Shown here: positions 5,932 through 13,836 of the stretch, one piece after another
How the letters are laid out: every line of letters starts with the position of its first letter
Position numbering within the stretch: the first letter of the stretch is position 1
Origin: a virus
Reading direction: 5' to 3' (one strand)
Length of the DNA: 29,500 nt
Virus record (IMG/VR): IMGVR_UViG_3300044995_000278
Span: 1 to 29,500 of that record
Notes under the pieces: model-generated
Databases searched by the model: none
Seen by the model: the letters and a program-made list of their open reading frames with translations, nothing else
Told to the model about the DNA's origin: nothing
Translations under genes and position numbers: made by a program

Positions 5932-8904
5932 ATGCAAGACAATAAACAAACAATTAATCTTTTAGTAAGCATAAGAGGTTATCTTGAAGCAATATCTAAA
6001 GATCAAAATGATCTTAATACATCTATTAAAGATTTTATAAAAAATACTGAAAAATCTGATTCTAAAAGTAATAAAACGCAATCCTCTTCTTTAAATGTTA
6101 AAGAAATAGTAGAAGCTGTATCTAAATTTGATAAAAAAGCACAAAAAAATGGTGTAAAATTAATAGAATTCTTAGAAAGTTTTAATAAAGATGTAATATC
6201 TCAAATAAAAGATGATGGAATAACAAAATTTGAGAATTTCACAAAAGTTATTAATAAAACAATATTACCATTAAGTACCAAATTAGCATTAAGTACACCT
6301 TTATTAGCCATTGGTAAATATGGAGCAGAAATGTTTTCTCAATCTGCTAAATCTCTATTAACGTTAACAAAAGGAATATCAATAAAACAAATAGAGAATG
6401 CAGAAAAAGGAATAGTAGTACTAGATAAAATGTCGTCTAAAATATTAGCCATATCTGGTAAGATGGCAATATTAACTCCATTAGCTTTATTAGCGTTACC
6501 TGGAGTTGCAATGTCTTATTTGGTTATAGCAGGTTTAGTATCAGTAGCTAAACTATTATCAAAAATAGATTCTAAGTCTGTTGATAGTGGTATTACATCT
6601 ATTAAAAAAATGTCTGGTGCTTTAATAATATTTAGTGGTGCTTTAGCTTTATCTACAGTAATAGGATTAGTTGCTTTATCTAAACCTTCTATACCATTTG
6701 GTTTATTAACAATAATGGGAGTTACTGCTATTACTTTTTGGGGAATATCAAAATTAGACAAAAATAATGAAATAGCAAAAGCATCTTTAGGAATACTAGC
6801 AATGTCTGGCTCATTAGCAATATTTTCATTAGCATTAGCATTTTCTGCTGAAACAGTAAGTAGTGTAGATCCAAAATCAATTATGTTACTTGGAGCTTCT
6901 TTAGCTGGAATTGGTCTTGTTTATGGATTAGCAGGAATGTTGTGGAAGCATATAGCTCTTGGTGCATTAGCATTTGCAGCAGTTGGCGTATCTTTATATT
7001 TACTAGTAGATCCTTTAGGTGTAATGCTAGACCATATTAATAATAATCAAGAGACTTTATGGCAATTACCATTATTTTTAACTGGGTTAGGGGTTGTATA
7101 TGGATTAGCAGGAGCAGCAATTGAATTTATAGCCTTAGGAGCTGTATCTTTTGGCTTAATAGGTGGCTCTTTATGGGTAGTTGGTAAAGGATTATCTGAA
7201 ATATTAAAAATAGGTACTATTACAGAAGAGCAAGGTAAAGGAATAGAAATTGGAATTAAAAGTATAATCACAGGATTTGGAAAAGGTTTTTCAGAATTAA
7301 GTTTAAAAGAAGCTTTAACTTTACCATTAAAAATCCCAGTAGTTGCAGCAGCTGCTGGTGCTTTATGGTCTGTCGCTAAAGGTATTGGCTCTTGGAAAGA
7401 AATGGTGGGCAATTGGAATGAAGATGATTCAGACAGATTAAAATATACAATAACATCTTTAACTGCAGCCTTTTCTACTGCAGGTAGTACTGAAGGGATG
7501 TCAAAATTTTTAGGTTTCAATGTTGGCGATAATAATGTTGAAAGAGGTATTGAGAGTACCATGAAAATGGGAAAAAATTTAAAAAATTTGGCTGATGGAA
7601 TAATGGCATGGAAAAATATGAACATGACTGATGATGATATTCAATTAGTATCAAACAACATAGGCAAAATTCTAAATTTGATACCAGCAATATTTGAAGA
7701 TATCGGTAGAAGAGATAAAGAAGGTACTTCTGGTGGAAAAAGTCTTTTTGGAATAATCACTGGTGCTGATTTAGAGCAAGGTTATATTGAAAGAGGTATT
7801 TCTAGTACCAAAGACATGGGTGAAAATCTCAAAAATTTAGCTGAAGGAATAATGGCTTGGAAAGATATGAAAATATCAGACGATGATCTTCAGCTAATAG
7901 TAAATAATGTTTCTAAAGTGTTGAATGTCATTCCTTTTATTTTCGAGGACATTGGTAGAAGAGATAAAGAAGGTACTTCTGGTGGAAAAAGTCTTTTTGG
8001 AATAATCACTGGTGCTGATTTAGAGCAAGGTTATATTGAAAGAGGTATTTCTAGTACTAAAGAATTAGGCACAACTTTAAAGGATTTATCAGAAGGTATT
8101 TTATCTTGGAAAGATTTAGACCCAGAACAAATTAAAACAGCACAAAGAAACATAATAGGAGTTTTAAAAGTTTTACCAATGGCTTATTATGCTGTTGGTA
8201 AATTAGAAGACTCTACTTCTGGAACTTTTTCAGATGGTTATATCTCTAAAGGTGTTAATATTATTAATGAATTAACTCCTTCTTTAAAAACTCTATCTGA
8301 TATTTTAAAGAATATAATGTCTATCCCAGATGTTGGTCAGATGGGTCAAAATATTGGTCAAGCATTAGGTGGCACAATAAGAGGAGTATTTGTAGAAGTC
8401 ACTAAAATTAAAGATAAAGACGTAGAAAAATTAGAAAGAATGGTTAAGCCATTAGACAAGATTTCTAAAATATTTTCTACTATTAATAAAGAAATGAAGA
8501 ATCATTTCTCCTATATAGCTAGCTTAGATAAAAAATATTTAGATAATTTTGCTATATGGGCTGATTCTTTATATAAAATTAGTGAAAGTGGTAAAACTGA
8601 AATAGAAAAAGGAATATCAAAATCTATAAACTTTGGTAATAAAACTTCAACACAAACATCAGAGCAAACAATTGTTAGTACGCCAATTTCGCCAGTTGTT
8701 GAAAGTAAAGATGTTGTTAAGCAACCTGCAGCTTCTAAACCAGCAAAAGTAAGTAATCAACAAACTTCTAATTTAGAGTCATTAATTTCACAAATGATAT
8801 CACAGATGGATATATTAATCAGATTAACTTCTGATCAAAAGTCTGAATTAGCTCTAATTAAAGCTCAATTAGCTGGCGTAATTAAAACTAAAGAGGTATT
8901 ATAA
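5932..8904 (+). CDS. Large hydrophobic repeat protein, probable tail tape measure
   Basis: A 990-aa protein; I use ATG 5932 rather than the TTG one codon upstream. Residues ~1-110 are polar and helical. Residues ~115-470 hold several Gly/Ala/Leu-rich hydrophobic stretches long enough to span a membrane, including two related units (GLVYGLAGMLWKHIALGALAF and GVVYGLAGAAIEFIALGAVSF). Residues ~530-790 carry three related ~83-residue repeats containing NLKNLAxGIMAWK and VLNxIPxIFEDIGRR. The C-terminus (after ~895) is Q/S-rich and ends in a coiled coil (ISQMDILIRLTSDQKSELALIKAQL). A long helical protein with central hydrophobic segments and repeats is typical of tape measures, and it is followed by a virion gene (gp4). 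No lytic domain is seen. Another large membrane-active virion protein remains possible. Confidence 0.5.
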   Translation: MQDNKQTINLLVSIRGYLEAISKDQNDLNTSIKDFIKNTEKSDSKSNKTQSSSLNVKEIVEAVSKFDKKAQKNGVKLIEFLESFNKDVISQIKDDGITKFENFTKVINKTILPLSTKLALSTPLLAIGKYGAEMFSQSAKSLLTLTKGISIKQIENAEKGIVVLDKMSSKILAISGKMAILTPLALLALPGVAMSYLVIAGLVSVAKLLSKIDSKSVDSGITSIKKMSGALIIFSGALALSTVIGLVALSKPSIPFGLLTIMGVTAITFWGISKLDKNNEIAKASLGILAMSGSLAIFSLALAFSAETVSSVDPKSIMLLGASLAGIGLVYGLAGMLWKHIALGALAFAAVGVSLYLLVDPLGVMLDHINNNQETLWQLPLFLTGLGVVYGLAGAAIEFIALGAVSFGLIGGSLWVVGKGLSEILKIGTITEEQGKGIEIGIKSIITGFGKGFSELSLKEALTLPLKIPVVAAAAGALWSVAKGIGSWKEMVGNWNEDDSDRLKYTITSLTAAFSTAGSTEGMSKFLGFNVGDNNVERGIESTMKMGKNLKNLADGIMAWKNMNMTDDDIQLVSNNIGKILNLIPAIFEDIGRRDKEGTSGGKSLFGIITGADLEQGYIERGISSTKDMGENLKNLAEGIMAWKDMKISDDDLQLIVNNVSKVLNVIPFIFEDIGRRDKEGTSGGKSLFGIITGADLEQGYIERGISSTKELGTTLKDLSEGILSWKDLDPEQIKTAQRNIIGVLKVLPMAYYAVGKLEDSTSGTFSDGYISKGVNIINELTPSLKTLSDILKNIMSIPDVGQMGQNIGQALGGTIRGVFVEVTKIKDKDVEKLERMVKPLDKISKIFSTINKEMKNHFSYIASLDKKYLDNFAIWADSLYKISESGKTEIEKGISKSINFGNKTSTQTSEQTIVSTPISPVVESKDVVKQPAASKPAKVSNQQTSNLESLISQMISQMDILIRLTSDQKSELALIKAQLAGVIKTKEVL
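7705..7808 (+). repeat. 104-bp perfect direct repeat, copy 1
   Basis: Identical base for base to 7954-8057, offset 249 bp (83 codons), in frame. It encodes GRRDKEGTSGGKSLFGIITG and the following GADLEQGYIERGISST region of the tape-measure-like protein. Sequence on both sides of the identical block is clearly diverged between the two repeats. Confidence 0.95.
7954..8057 (+). repeat. 104-bp perfect direct repeat, copy 2
   Basis: Second copy of the block at 7705-7808. Identity stops abruptly at both ends: GATATC versus GACATT upstream, ACCAAAGAC versus ACTAAAGAA downstream. Confidence 0.95.
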
Positions 8905-9458
8905 TGGAAATAAAAGGTTTAAAACCTAAAAAAAATAGTAAATTTGAACAAGGTTATTATAAGCCAATTTATGTAGAAAAATATATTGGTAATCCTAATT
9001 CAATAATTTATAGAAGTTCTTTTGAAAAGAAAATGTTTATGATGCTAGATATGGATAAAGATGTAATTAAGTGGAATAGTGAATGTATTAAGATAAAATA
9101 TTTTTATCCAGTAGATAAAAAATTTCATTATTATTATCCAGACGTATTATTTGTAAAGAATATAAATGGAAAAGAAGTAACTATAATAGCAGAAATAAAA
9201 GCTAAAACATTTTTTACATGTCCTAAAAAACCACCACAAAATGCTACAAAAAAACAAAAAATAAGATATCTTAAACAAAAATCAATTTATATAAAAAACG
9301 TATTCAAAAAAAAGTATTTGGATGAATATTGTCAAAAGATGGGATACTATTCCAAAGTGTATACAGATGATTTTTTTAAAAAAATAGATGAAGAAAGTTT
9401 AATGAAGCAATATTCTTCACTTATGAATTTAAAAAATTCTCAAGGTATCTCATTATGA
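8904..9458 (+). CDS. 4: Head-completion nuclease, T4 gp4 family
   Basis: 184-aa protein of the T4 gp4 (head completion) family, which has a TnsA/PD-(D/E)XK-type endonuclease fold and acts on the packaged head before tail joining. Diagnostic sequence: GNPNSIIYRSSFEKK (residues 29-43), WNSECIKIKYFYPVDKK (57-73), HYYYPDVLF (75-83) and IAEIKAK (95-101). The candidate active site is E41, D80, E97 and K99. The basic C-terminal region (KKPPQNATKKQKIR onward) is also usual. Length is a little above T4 gp4 (150 aa). The start overlaps the upstream stop (TAATG), and AAAGAGG lies 7 bases upstream, one of the few Shine-Dalgarno-like sequences here. The end overlaps a convergent gene by 38 bases. Confidence 0.85.
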   Translation: MEIKGLKPKKNSKFEQGYYKPIYVEKYIGNPNSIIYRSSFEKKMFMMLDMDKDVIKWNSECIKIKYFYPVDKKFHYYYPDVLFVKNINGKEVTIIAEIKAKTFFTCPKKPPQNATKKQKIRYLKQKSIYIKNVFKKKYLDEYCQKMGYYSKVYTDDFFKKIDEESLMKQYSSLMNLKNSQGISL

Positions 9459-10182
9459 AGTATGAATCTATTATATCGTCTATTGGTTTCAATGGTTCTA
9501 ATTTATTTTTTAAATGTTTAATTAGATTTTTTTCATTATCCATTACATATTTTTTAAAAGAATATTCAAATGTATCTTTTTTAATAAAATAATTAAACAT
9601 GTCTATTTTTAATGCATTCCCATTACCAGTCATCATTTTTACTGATGAAATCGGTACTGGATAAAAATTTTCTAATGGGCATATCTGATTTATTATAAAA
9701 TTTTTTATGGGGTAAGATAATTCCACTATTTGTATTAAATTATCTGATTTACTACTTGGTGAATAGTGTTCTATACACACAAATGTATCTTCTTTTTTAA
9801 TATTAGGGTAATTAGCATCTATGAATTCTTTCAAAGATAGACAAAAATATTTTGATAAATCACTTGTCATTAAATAATGATCTCTTTGCCATCTAGAGAA
9901 TTCTTTGAATTTAAGTTTTTTGTCTTTTATCTTTTTATCAACAGATTTGACAGGATATCTAGTGTGAAATTTTATCTTTAAACATTTTATTTTTAAAAGA
10001 TCACTAATATGTGGATTAAGGTTTAGTATAGATTCCATTACTTTGTCATTAGATTTCTTAGAAACAGAAAATAACATTCTGTTAACTAAACTAAGATGCT
10101 TAATTTCTCCATCATAGTTAAATGTAAATCCAGGAGAGTCTAATGATAAATCAATACCTATTAATAGTCTTTTTACTTCCAT
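9421..10182 (-). CDS. RuvC-like RNase H-fold nuclease
   Basis: 253-aa protein with the layout of phage RuvC-like resolvases. The first strand carries the catalytic Asp (LLIGIDLSLDSPGFT, D11), a second acidic site is in FVCIEHYSP (E138), then PVPISSVKMMTGNGNALKIDM (residues ~175-195) matches the 'VKk-tGkGnA-K' element of RuvC-type enzymes, and the C-terminal helix has PIDDIIDSYFI (D235, D236, D239). All four acidic positions are present. Expected role: cleavage of branched DNA before packaging, which T4 does with the unrelated gp49. A basic insert (VDKKIKDKKLKFKEF, ~80-95) may contact DNA. The start overlaps the upstream small ORF by 10 bases and the end overlaps the gp4 gene. Confidence 0.72.
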   Translation of the reverse strand: MEVKRLLIGIDLSLDSPGFTFNYDGEIKHLSLVNRMLFSVSKKSNDKVMESILNLNPHISDLLKIKCLKIKFHTRYPVKSVDKKIKDKKLKFKEFSRWQRDHYLMTSDLSKYFCLSLKEFIDANYPNIKKEDTFVCIEHYSPSSKSDNLIQIVELSYPIKNFIINQICPLENFYPVPISSVKMMTGNGNALKIDMFNYFIKKDTFEYSFKKYVMDNEKNLIKHLKNKLEPLKPIDDIIDSYFIMRYLENFLNS

Positions 10183-10421
10183 TTTGGCATTTGTGGTGGT
10201 TTATATTGTGGTGGTTTATATTTTTGTTGATACTGCTTTTCTTCTTTCTCTTTTTTTACAATTTCTTTCTTTTTCTTTTCATTATATTTAATCCAATCAT
10301 CGATAAGCATTTGAAAGTCTCTGTAAGACATATTATCAAACACTTTTGGATCCAAATTTTTTTCTAAAAAAGCAGTATGTCTAATCTGATAATAATTCGT
10401 CAGATTTACTTGAAAAATCAA
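10173..10421 (-). CDS. Short ORF overlapping the hub-chaperone gene, possible frameshift extension
   Basis: Open frame reading IFQVNLTNYYQIRHTAFLEK, then NMSYRDFQMLIDDWIKYNEKKKK, ending in a K/P/Q-rich tail (KYKPPQYKPPQMPKWK). It is in the +1 (equivalently -2) frame relative to the upstream gene and overlaps its last 41 bases. There is no ATG before residue 31; the only near-N-terminal start is a TTG at 10421, inside a T-run (CTCTTTTTGATTTTTC). Either it starts at TTG, or it is the C-terminal part of a frameshifted product, like the gpG-gpGT tail chaperones. The short helical body and lysine-rich linker fit the latter. The sequence is otherwise unrecognised. Confidence 0.55.
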   Translation of the reverse strand: MIFQVNLTNYYQIRHTAFLEKNLDPKVFDNMSYRDFQMLIDDWIKYNEKKKKEIVKKEKEEKQYQQKYKPPQYKPPQMPKWK

Positions 10422-11415
10422 AAAGAGATTTATAGCTGGGAAAGCTAAGCGTTTGTTCTACTGAGCCTCCCCTCTCAAAATTTACAGTAATTGTAGGTTT
10501 TACTCCAAATTCTAGTTTAGATATTGCTTTCACCATAGTCATATGCTTATCTTCACTCCAAGATTTATAATCTGCATATGTCTCTTCAACAAAAACGTCA
10601 AAATCATGTTCTACCTCTCTCCAATCTTTTATCATGTATTGTAAAAACTCATAGAATTGTTCATCAATGTAAATAGATTCACCAGATTTTCTTCTTTCAG
10701 CTAGTTTTTTTACATGATTTCTAACTAGTTCAGTAGCACCTATTGTTGGTATGTATATCTTTAATGGTTTTTTGCCAAAACTTTCATCCCTTATAATAAA
10801 GCATCTTTCATTAGAATCATACCATTTAGCTATACCATTTGGTATTTTATAGTAATTAAATACGTCTTTGTTAATTTCTATTTTCTTTTCTTCACCAGTA
10901 GTTGGATGAACTGCTCTGTGCACTAGTTTATTGACTTGATTACGTTTTATTAGAGTAAGGTCTCTTATAGCAAATATAAAAAATATTTTATCAGTTAAGG
11001 ATATATCTTTATAATTACCAATTCTACCATCACCTAATGTTATTCTGACACAGCTATCTATAATACCATTAACTTTTTCATCAACATCTAATATATCTTC
11101 TTCCTTTAAAGAAGAATAATATTTTATTTCTGATGTTGTACAAGCTCTTATTTCATGTTTTCTATTTTTTTCATAAAATTCTGATTTGCTAGGTAATGCA
11201 TCAGGAAATATGTCTCTATACTCTTTAGCTACCGTCTCTTGTATTCTATTGACAGCTTCTATTGCTTTTTCTTGTTTAATCTGTTCTTCTGTTTTTATCT
11301 TTCCAAGATTAGAGATAATTGAACTGTCATTTTTTTCTTGTTCAAATGACTCTTCTTCTAATTTGAGCAGTTCTTCTTTTATTTCTTCTGCTGTTTTTTT
11401 GCTGTTTTCCATCAT
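10381..11415 (-). CDS. Baseplate-hub assembly protein, gp26-like
   Basis: 344-aa protein. The N-terminus is an acidic coiled coil (KKTAEEIKEELLKLEEESFE, residues 4-23). The middle contains VRITLGDG and SLTDKIFFIFAIRDLTL (about residues 130-150), a pattern typical of the T4 gp26-type baseplate-hub assembly family ('D+xxxxxxIR'). The C-terminal half is helical and charged (IKDWREVEHDFDVFVEETYADYKSW) and ends FPSYKSLFDFSSKSDELLSD, similar to the family's closing 'SLF-IS' element. Such proteins act as chaperones for hub and tape-measure assembly and are not usually in the virion. The gene is divergent from gp32. Two adjacent ATGs exist; the first is used. Family placement is by pattern only. Confidence 0.5.
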   Translation of the reverse strand: MMENSKKTAEEIKEELLKLEEESFEQEKNDSSIISNLGKIKTEEQIKQEKAIEAVNRIQETVAKEYRDIFPDALPSKSEFYEKNRKHEIRACTTSEIKYYSSLKEEDILDVDEKVNGIIDSCVRITLGDGRIGNYKDISLTDKIFFIFAIRDLTLIKRNQVNKLVHRAVHPTTGEEKKIEINKDVFNYYKIPNGIAKWYDSNERCFIIRDESFGKKPLKIYIPTIGATELVRNHVKKLAERRKSGESIYIDEQFYEFLQYMIKDWREVEHDFDVFVEETYADYKSWSEDKHMTMVKAISKLEFGVKPTITVNFERGGSVEQTLSFPSYKSLFDFSSKSDELLSD

Positions 11416-11434
11416 AATTACATTTTTAAGATAG

Positions 11435-11445
11435 CATATATATTG
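11435..11445 (-). promoter_or_regulatory. Candidate late promoter (TATATAT element)
   Basis: CAATATATATG on the minus strand, about 20 bases upstream of the hub-protein ATG. Similar TATATA elements precede the divergent pairs at 14749 and 22911. With a gp55-like sigma factor encoded here, a short T4-late-type promoter is plausible, but AT-richness makes chance matches likely. The rest of the intergenic region 11416-11561 shows no clear Bacteroidota-type -33/-7 promoter and no hairpin that I can support. Confidence 0.25.
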
Positions 11446-11561
11446 AAACCAAACTGTAATGTTATTATACTTTTTCTAAAATTTAGATAAATATGTTTTA
11501 AAAATTTGAAACAAATTGATCCAAATTTTTTATTAACTTAGTAACCAAAAACAAATATAAT

Positions 11562-12653
11562 ATGAACCAAACATCATTAAACAATGAAGATTTATACGGT
11601 GGAATCTTCAACATTTCAGCTGACGAAGTAAAGGCTGAAGAAATAGAAGTAAAATCAGAATCTGATCCAGATTTTTATCGCCCATCTGTTGATCATAAAA
11701 AAGCAAAAGAAAGAACTTACGAAGCTTTAATAAGATTCGTTCCAAACGTCCATCAAAGAGGATTAAATGAAATTAAAAAATATCAGTATTATCTGATTGA
11801 TCCAGATAATCCTCAAATTAAATTTTATGTTGATTGTACTTCTAATGAAGGAAAAATGTATAATATTGTAAGTAATGCATTTTTCATGTTAAAAGATCAT
11901 GATTCAGCAGTCATATCTCAAATGGCTAAAAGAAACTTTAAGAGACTTGAGTATTTTTGGAGACTTGTTCTTATCATGAACGATGAACAAGAAAAAGAAC
12001 TTGAAGGTAAAATAAAAATAATGAGATATGCTAAGAAAGTACATGAAAAAATGGAGCAAGAATTAACAGAAGATTTAGCAAAGGGAAAAAGAAAATGTAT
12101 TTTTATTGATCCTATAGAAGGTAAAAATTTCAATCTTATAATAAAAGAAGTTAATGATGATAAATCTAATAATAAGATTTCATCATATGACGGATCTTAT
12201 TTCATAGGCGATAGAACTCCTATTGTAATTAATGGTAGACCAATATCAAAAACAGAAGAAGATATGATGATGGTCTACAATTATTTTAAAGAAAATTCTC
12301 CAAATCTTGCAAAAGTTGCTTATGAATCATGGAGTGAAGAAGAACATGATAAAATAATTAGAAGTGTAAGAGCTACCATAGACAATGATACTTTGTTTAA
12401 TAAAGTTTACAGAAAAACTTACAACAAAGATTTTATTGTTGTTAATACTGATTTTCCAACTGCTGCCACAGTAACACCAGAAGCAGCAATTAATAATTTA
12501 GCAGAAAAAGTTGGTGCAACTAGTTCACCTATTCAGCAATCTGCTCCAGTAAATATGGCTGAAACTCCTACTAAACCATCTGTTCCAATTAAAGATGATG
12601 GAACAATTGATTACGATAATATTAAAATCAATTTTGACGACATAGAGGATTAA
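11562..12653 (+). CDS. 32: Single-stranded DNA-binding protein, T4 gp32 type
   Basis: 363-aa gp32-like SSB. The OB-fold core is recognisable from YEALIRFVPNVHQRGLNEIK (about residues 53-72) through KFYVDCTSNEG, the helical segment HDSAVISQMAKRNFKRLEYFWRLVLI, and SYDGSYFIGDRTPIVING (~212-230). The C-terminus after ~305 is a P/T/A-rich linker ending in an acidic tip (DYDNIKINFDDIED), the usual interaction tail for replication partners. The T4 gp32 zinc site (one His, three Cys) is absent: only single Cys residues occur in the core, so this is a zinc-less variant. Length exceeds T4 gp32 (301 aa). Its own terminator follows, as expected for a highly expressed SSB. It heads the block containing primase. 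Confidence 0.82.
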   Translation: MNQTSLNNEDLYGGIFNISADEVKAEEIEVKSESDPDFYRPSVDHKKAKERTYEALIRFVPNVHQRGLNEIKKYQYYLIDPDNPQIKFYVDCTSNEGKMYNIVSNAFFMLKDHDSAVISQMAKRNFKRLEYFWRLVLIMNDEQEKELEGKIKIMRYAKKVHEKMEQELTEDLAKGKRKCIFIDPIEGKNFNLIIKEVNDDKSNNKISSYDGSYFIGDRTPIVINGRPISKTEEDMMMVYNYFKENSPNLAKVAYESWSEEEHDKIIRSVRATIDNDTLFNKVYRKTYNKDFIVVNTDFPTAATVTPEAAINNLAEKVGATSSPIQQSAPVNMAETPTKPSVPIKDDGTIDYDNIKINFDDIED

Positions 12654-12672
12654 ATTTCAACCTAATTAAAAT

Positions 12673-12705
12673 AAAAGGCTGGTGTTTAATACCAGCCTTT
12701 TTATT
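12673..12705 (+). terminator. Rho-independent terminator after gp32
   Basis: Perfect 11-bp stem AAAAGGCTGGT / ACCAGCCTTTT (12673-12683 with 12691-12701), a 7-base loop GTTTAAT, and a T-rich tail. It is the GC-richest hairpin I see in the window. The stem ends only 7 bases before the primase ATG, so it may also limit primase expression. Confidence 0.9.
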
Positions 12706-12708
12706 ATT

Positions 12709-13836
12709 ATGGATATATTCAAAATAGAAGATTTAGATGTGCCTCAAGATATCAATTTTGATGATATCTTATCTAAATTAATAAAAAATATTACTTATAA
12801 TCAAAAAAAAGTTTTCCCAAATAGTAAATTTAAGCAAGAAATAGTTGTTTTAAACAACAATCATAAGCCGAAGATTAAAATAGCCTGTCCTTTTTGTGGA
12901 GATAGTAAGCACAATGAGAAAGAAAAAAGAGGAAATATACACTTGGATACAATGACTTACAAGTGCTGGAATGGTGGCTGTCCTAGCTCATGGATGACTA
13001 TGGATAAATTTTTAGAAAAAATAGGTTGTAAAGATGATTTTTCCTCTTATGAGCTAGACTTTATTAAAAATAATTCTAAAAGATTTAATTATAGCGTTGT
13101 TGGTAGCTCTAAGAAAGAATTTAATCCAGTAATAAAGAAAAGGCAAATAGAAGAGTATGGTATACCCGTTGACATAATAAAAGAATATTTAAGATTAAAA
13201 GATATTCATTATAATGAGTATGTTTATAACTATCTTAAATCAAGAAATCAAATAAAGCAAGATAATAGACATTTTCTTTGCAATACTAGTAATAACGATG
13301 TATATGTTTTAAATTTAACTTCCTGCAGAACAAAAGTTATTGGTATACAAATAAGACATAGTAATATTAAAGTTACTGGAAGGAGATTTACAACATACAA
13401 TTATTCAGACATTTGGTTAAAAATACTAAATAAAAACATTTCTGACGAAGTTAAAGAAAAAATGGATAAATTGTCCATGATATACAACATATTGCAAGTA
13501 GATTTTTCTCTACCAATATTTGTTTTAGAAGGGTCTATGGATGCTAATCATTTGAAAAATTCCATAGCAACTTGGAGTGCTTCTAACAGAATATACTTAC
13601 CAAATGGCTATTATATTTTTGATAATACTCTGATCGATAATGCTGGATATAAAGCTACAGTAGAAATGTTAAACAAAAACCATTATGTTTTTTTGTGGAA
13701 AAAATTTTTTGAAGAAGAAGATTTGAATTATAAAGATTTTAAAGACATTGATGATATATTTAAAAAAAGACATTACAGATCAGAAGATCTATTAAAATAT
13801 TTTAGTAATAATCAATTAGATATTTTTTATGTATAA
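12709..13836 (+). CDS. 61: DNA primase, DnaG type (T4 gp61-like)
   Basis: RNA-primer synthesis for the lagging strand. I start at ATG 12709 (MDIFKIEDLD), giving 375 aa. An ATG nine codons upstream would read through the terminator hairpin. The N-terminal zinc-binding domain has C60-x2-C63 (ACPFCGDSKHN) and C86-x4-C91 (KCWNGGC). The TOPRIM motif FVLEGSMDA places E274 and D278, followed by YYIFDN near 304 in place of a classic DxD, and KDFKDIDDIF (~342-351), as in gp61-type enzymes. Length matches T4 gp61 (342 aa). No helicase domain is fused, so a separate gp41-type helicase is expected elsewhere. The 3' end overlaps the next gene by 8 bases. Confidence 0.85.
   Translation: MDIFKIEDLDVPQDINFDDILSKLIKNITYNQKKVFPNSKFKQEIVVLNNNHKPKIKIACPFCGDSKHNEKEKRGNIHLDTMTYKCWNGGCPSSWMTMDKFLEKIGCKDDFSSYELDFIKNNSKRFNYSVVGSSKKEFNPVIKKRQIEEYGIPVDIIKEYLRLKDIHYNEYVYNYLKSRNQIKQDNRHFLCNTSNNDVYVLNLTSCRTKVIGIQIRHSNIKVTGRRFTTYNYSDIWLKILNKNISDEVKEKMDKLSMIYNILQVDFSLPIFVLEGSMDANHLKNSIATWSASNRIYLPNGYYIFDNTLIDNAGYKATVEMLNKNHYVFLWKKFFEEEDLNYKDFKDIDDIFKKRHYRSEDLLKYFSNNQLDIFYV

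Noticed and set aside
7047-7625. Minus-strand 192-residue ORF inside the tape-measure-like gene
   Set aside because: Antisense of a hydrophobic coding region; proline-rich and without initiation context.
10143-10367. Plus-strand Phe/Leu/Trp-rich ORF as a small membrane protein
   Set aside because: It is the antisense of the Lys/Pro/Gln-rich minus-strand tail; the hydrophobicity is a complement artefact.
12682-12708. Upstream ATG for primase (MFNTSLFII extension)
   Set aside because: The extra codons lie within the terminator hairpin and its tail; the internal ATG at 12709 begins the conserved-looking protein.
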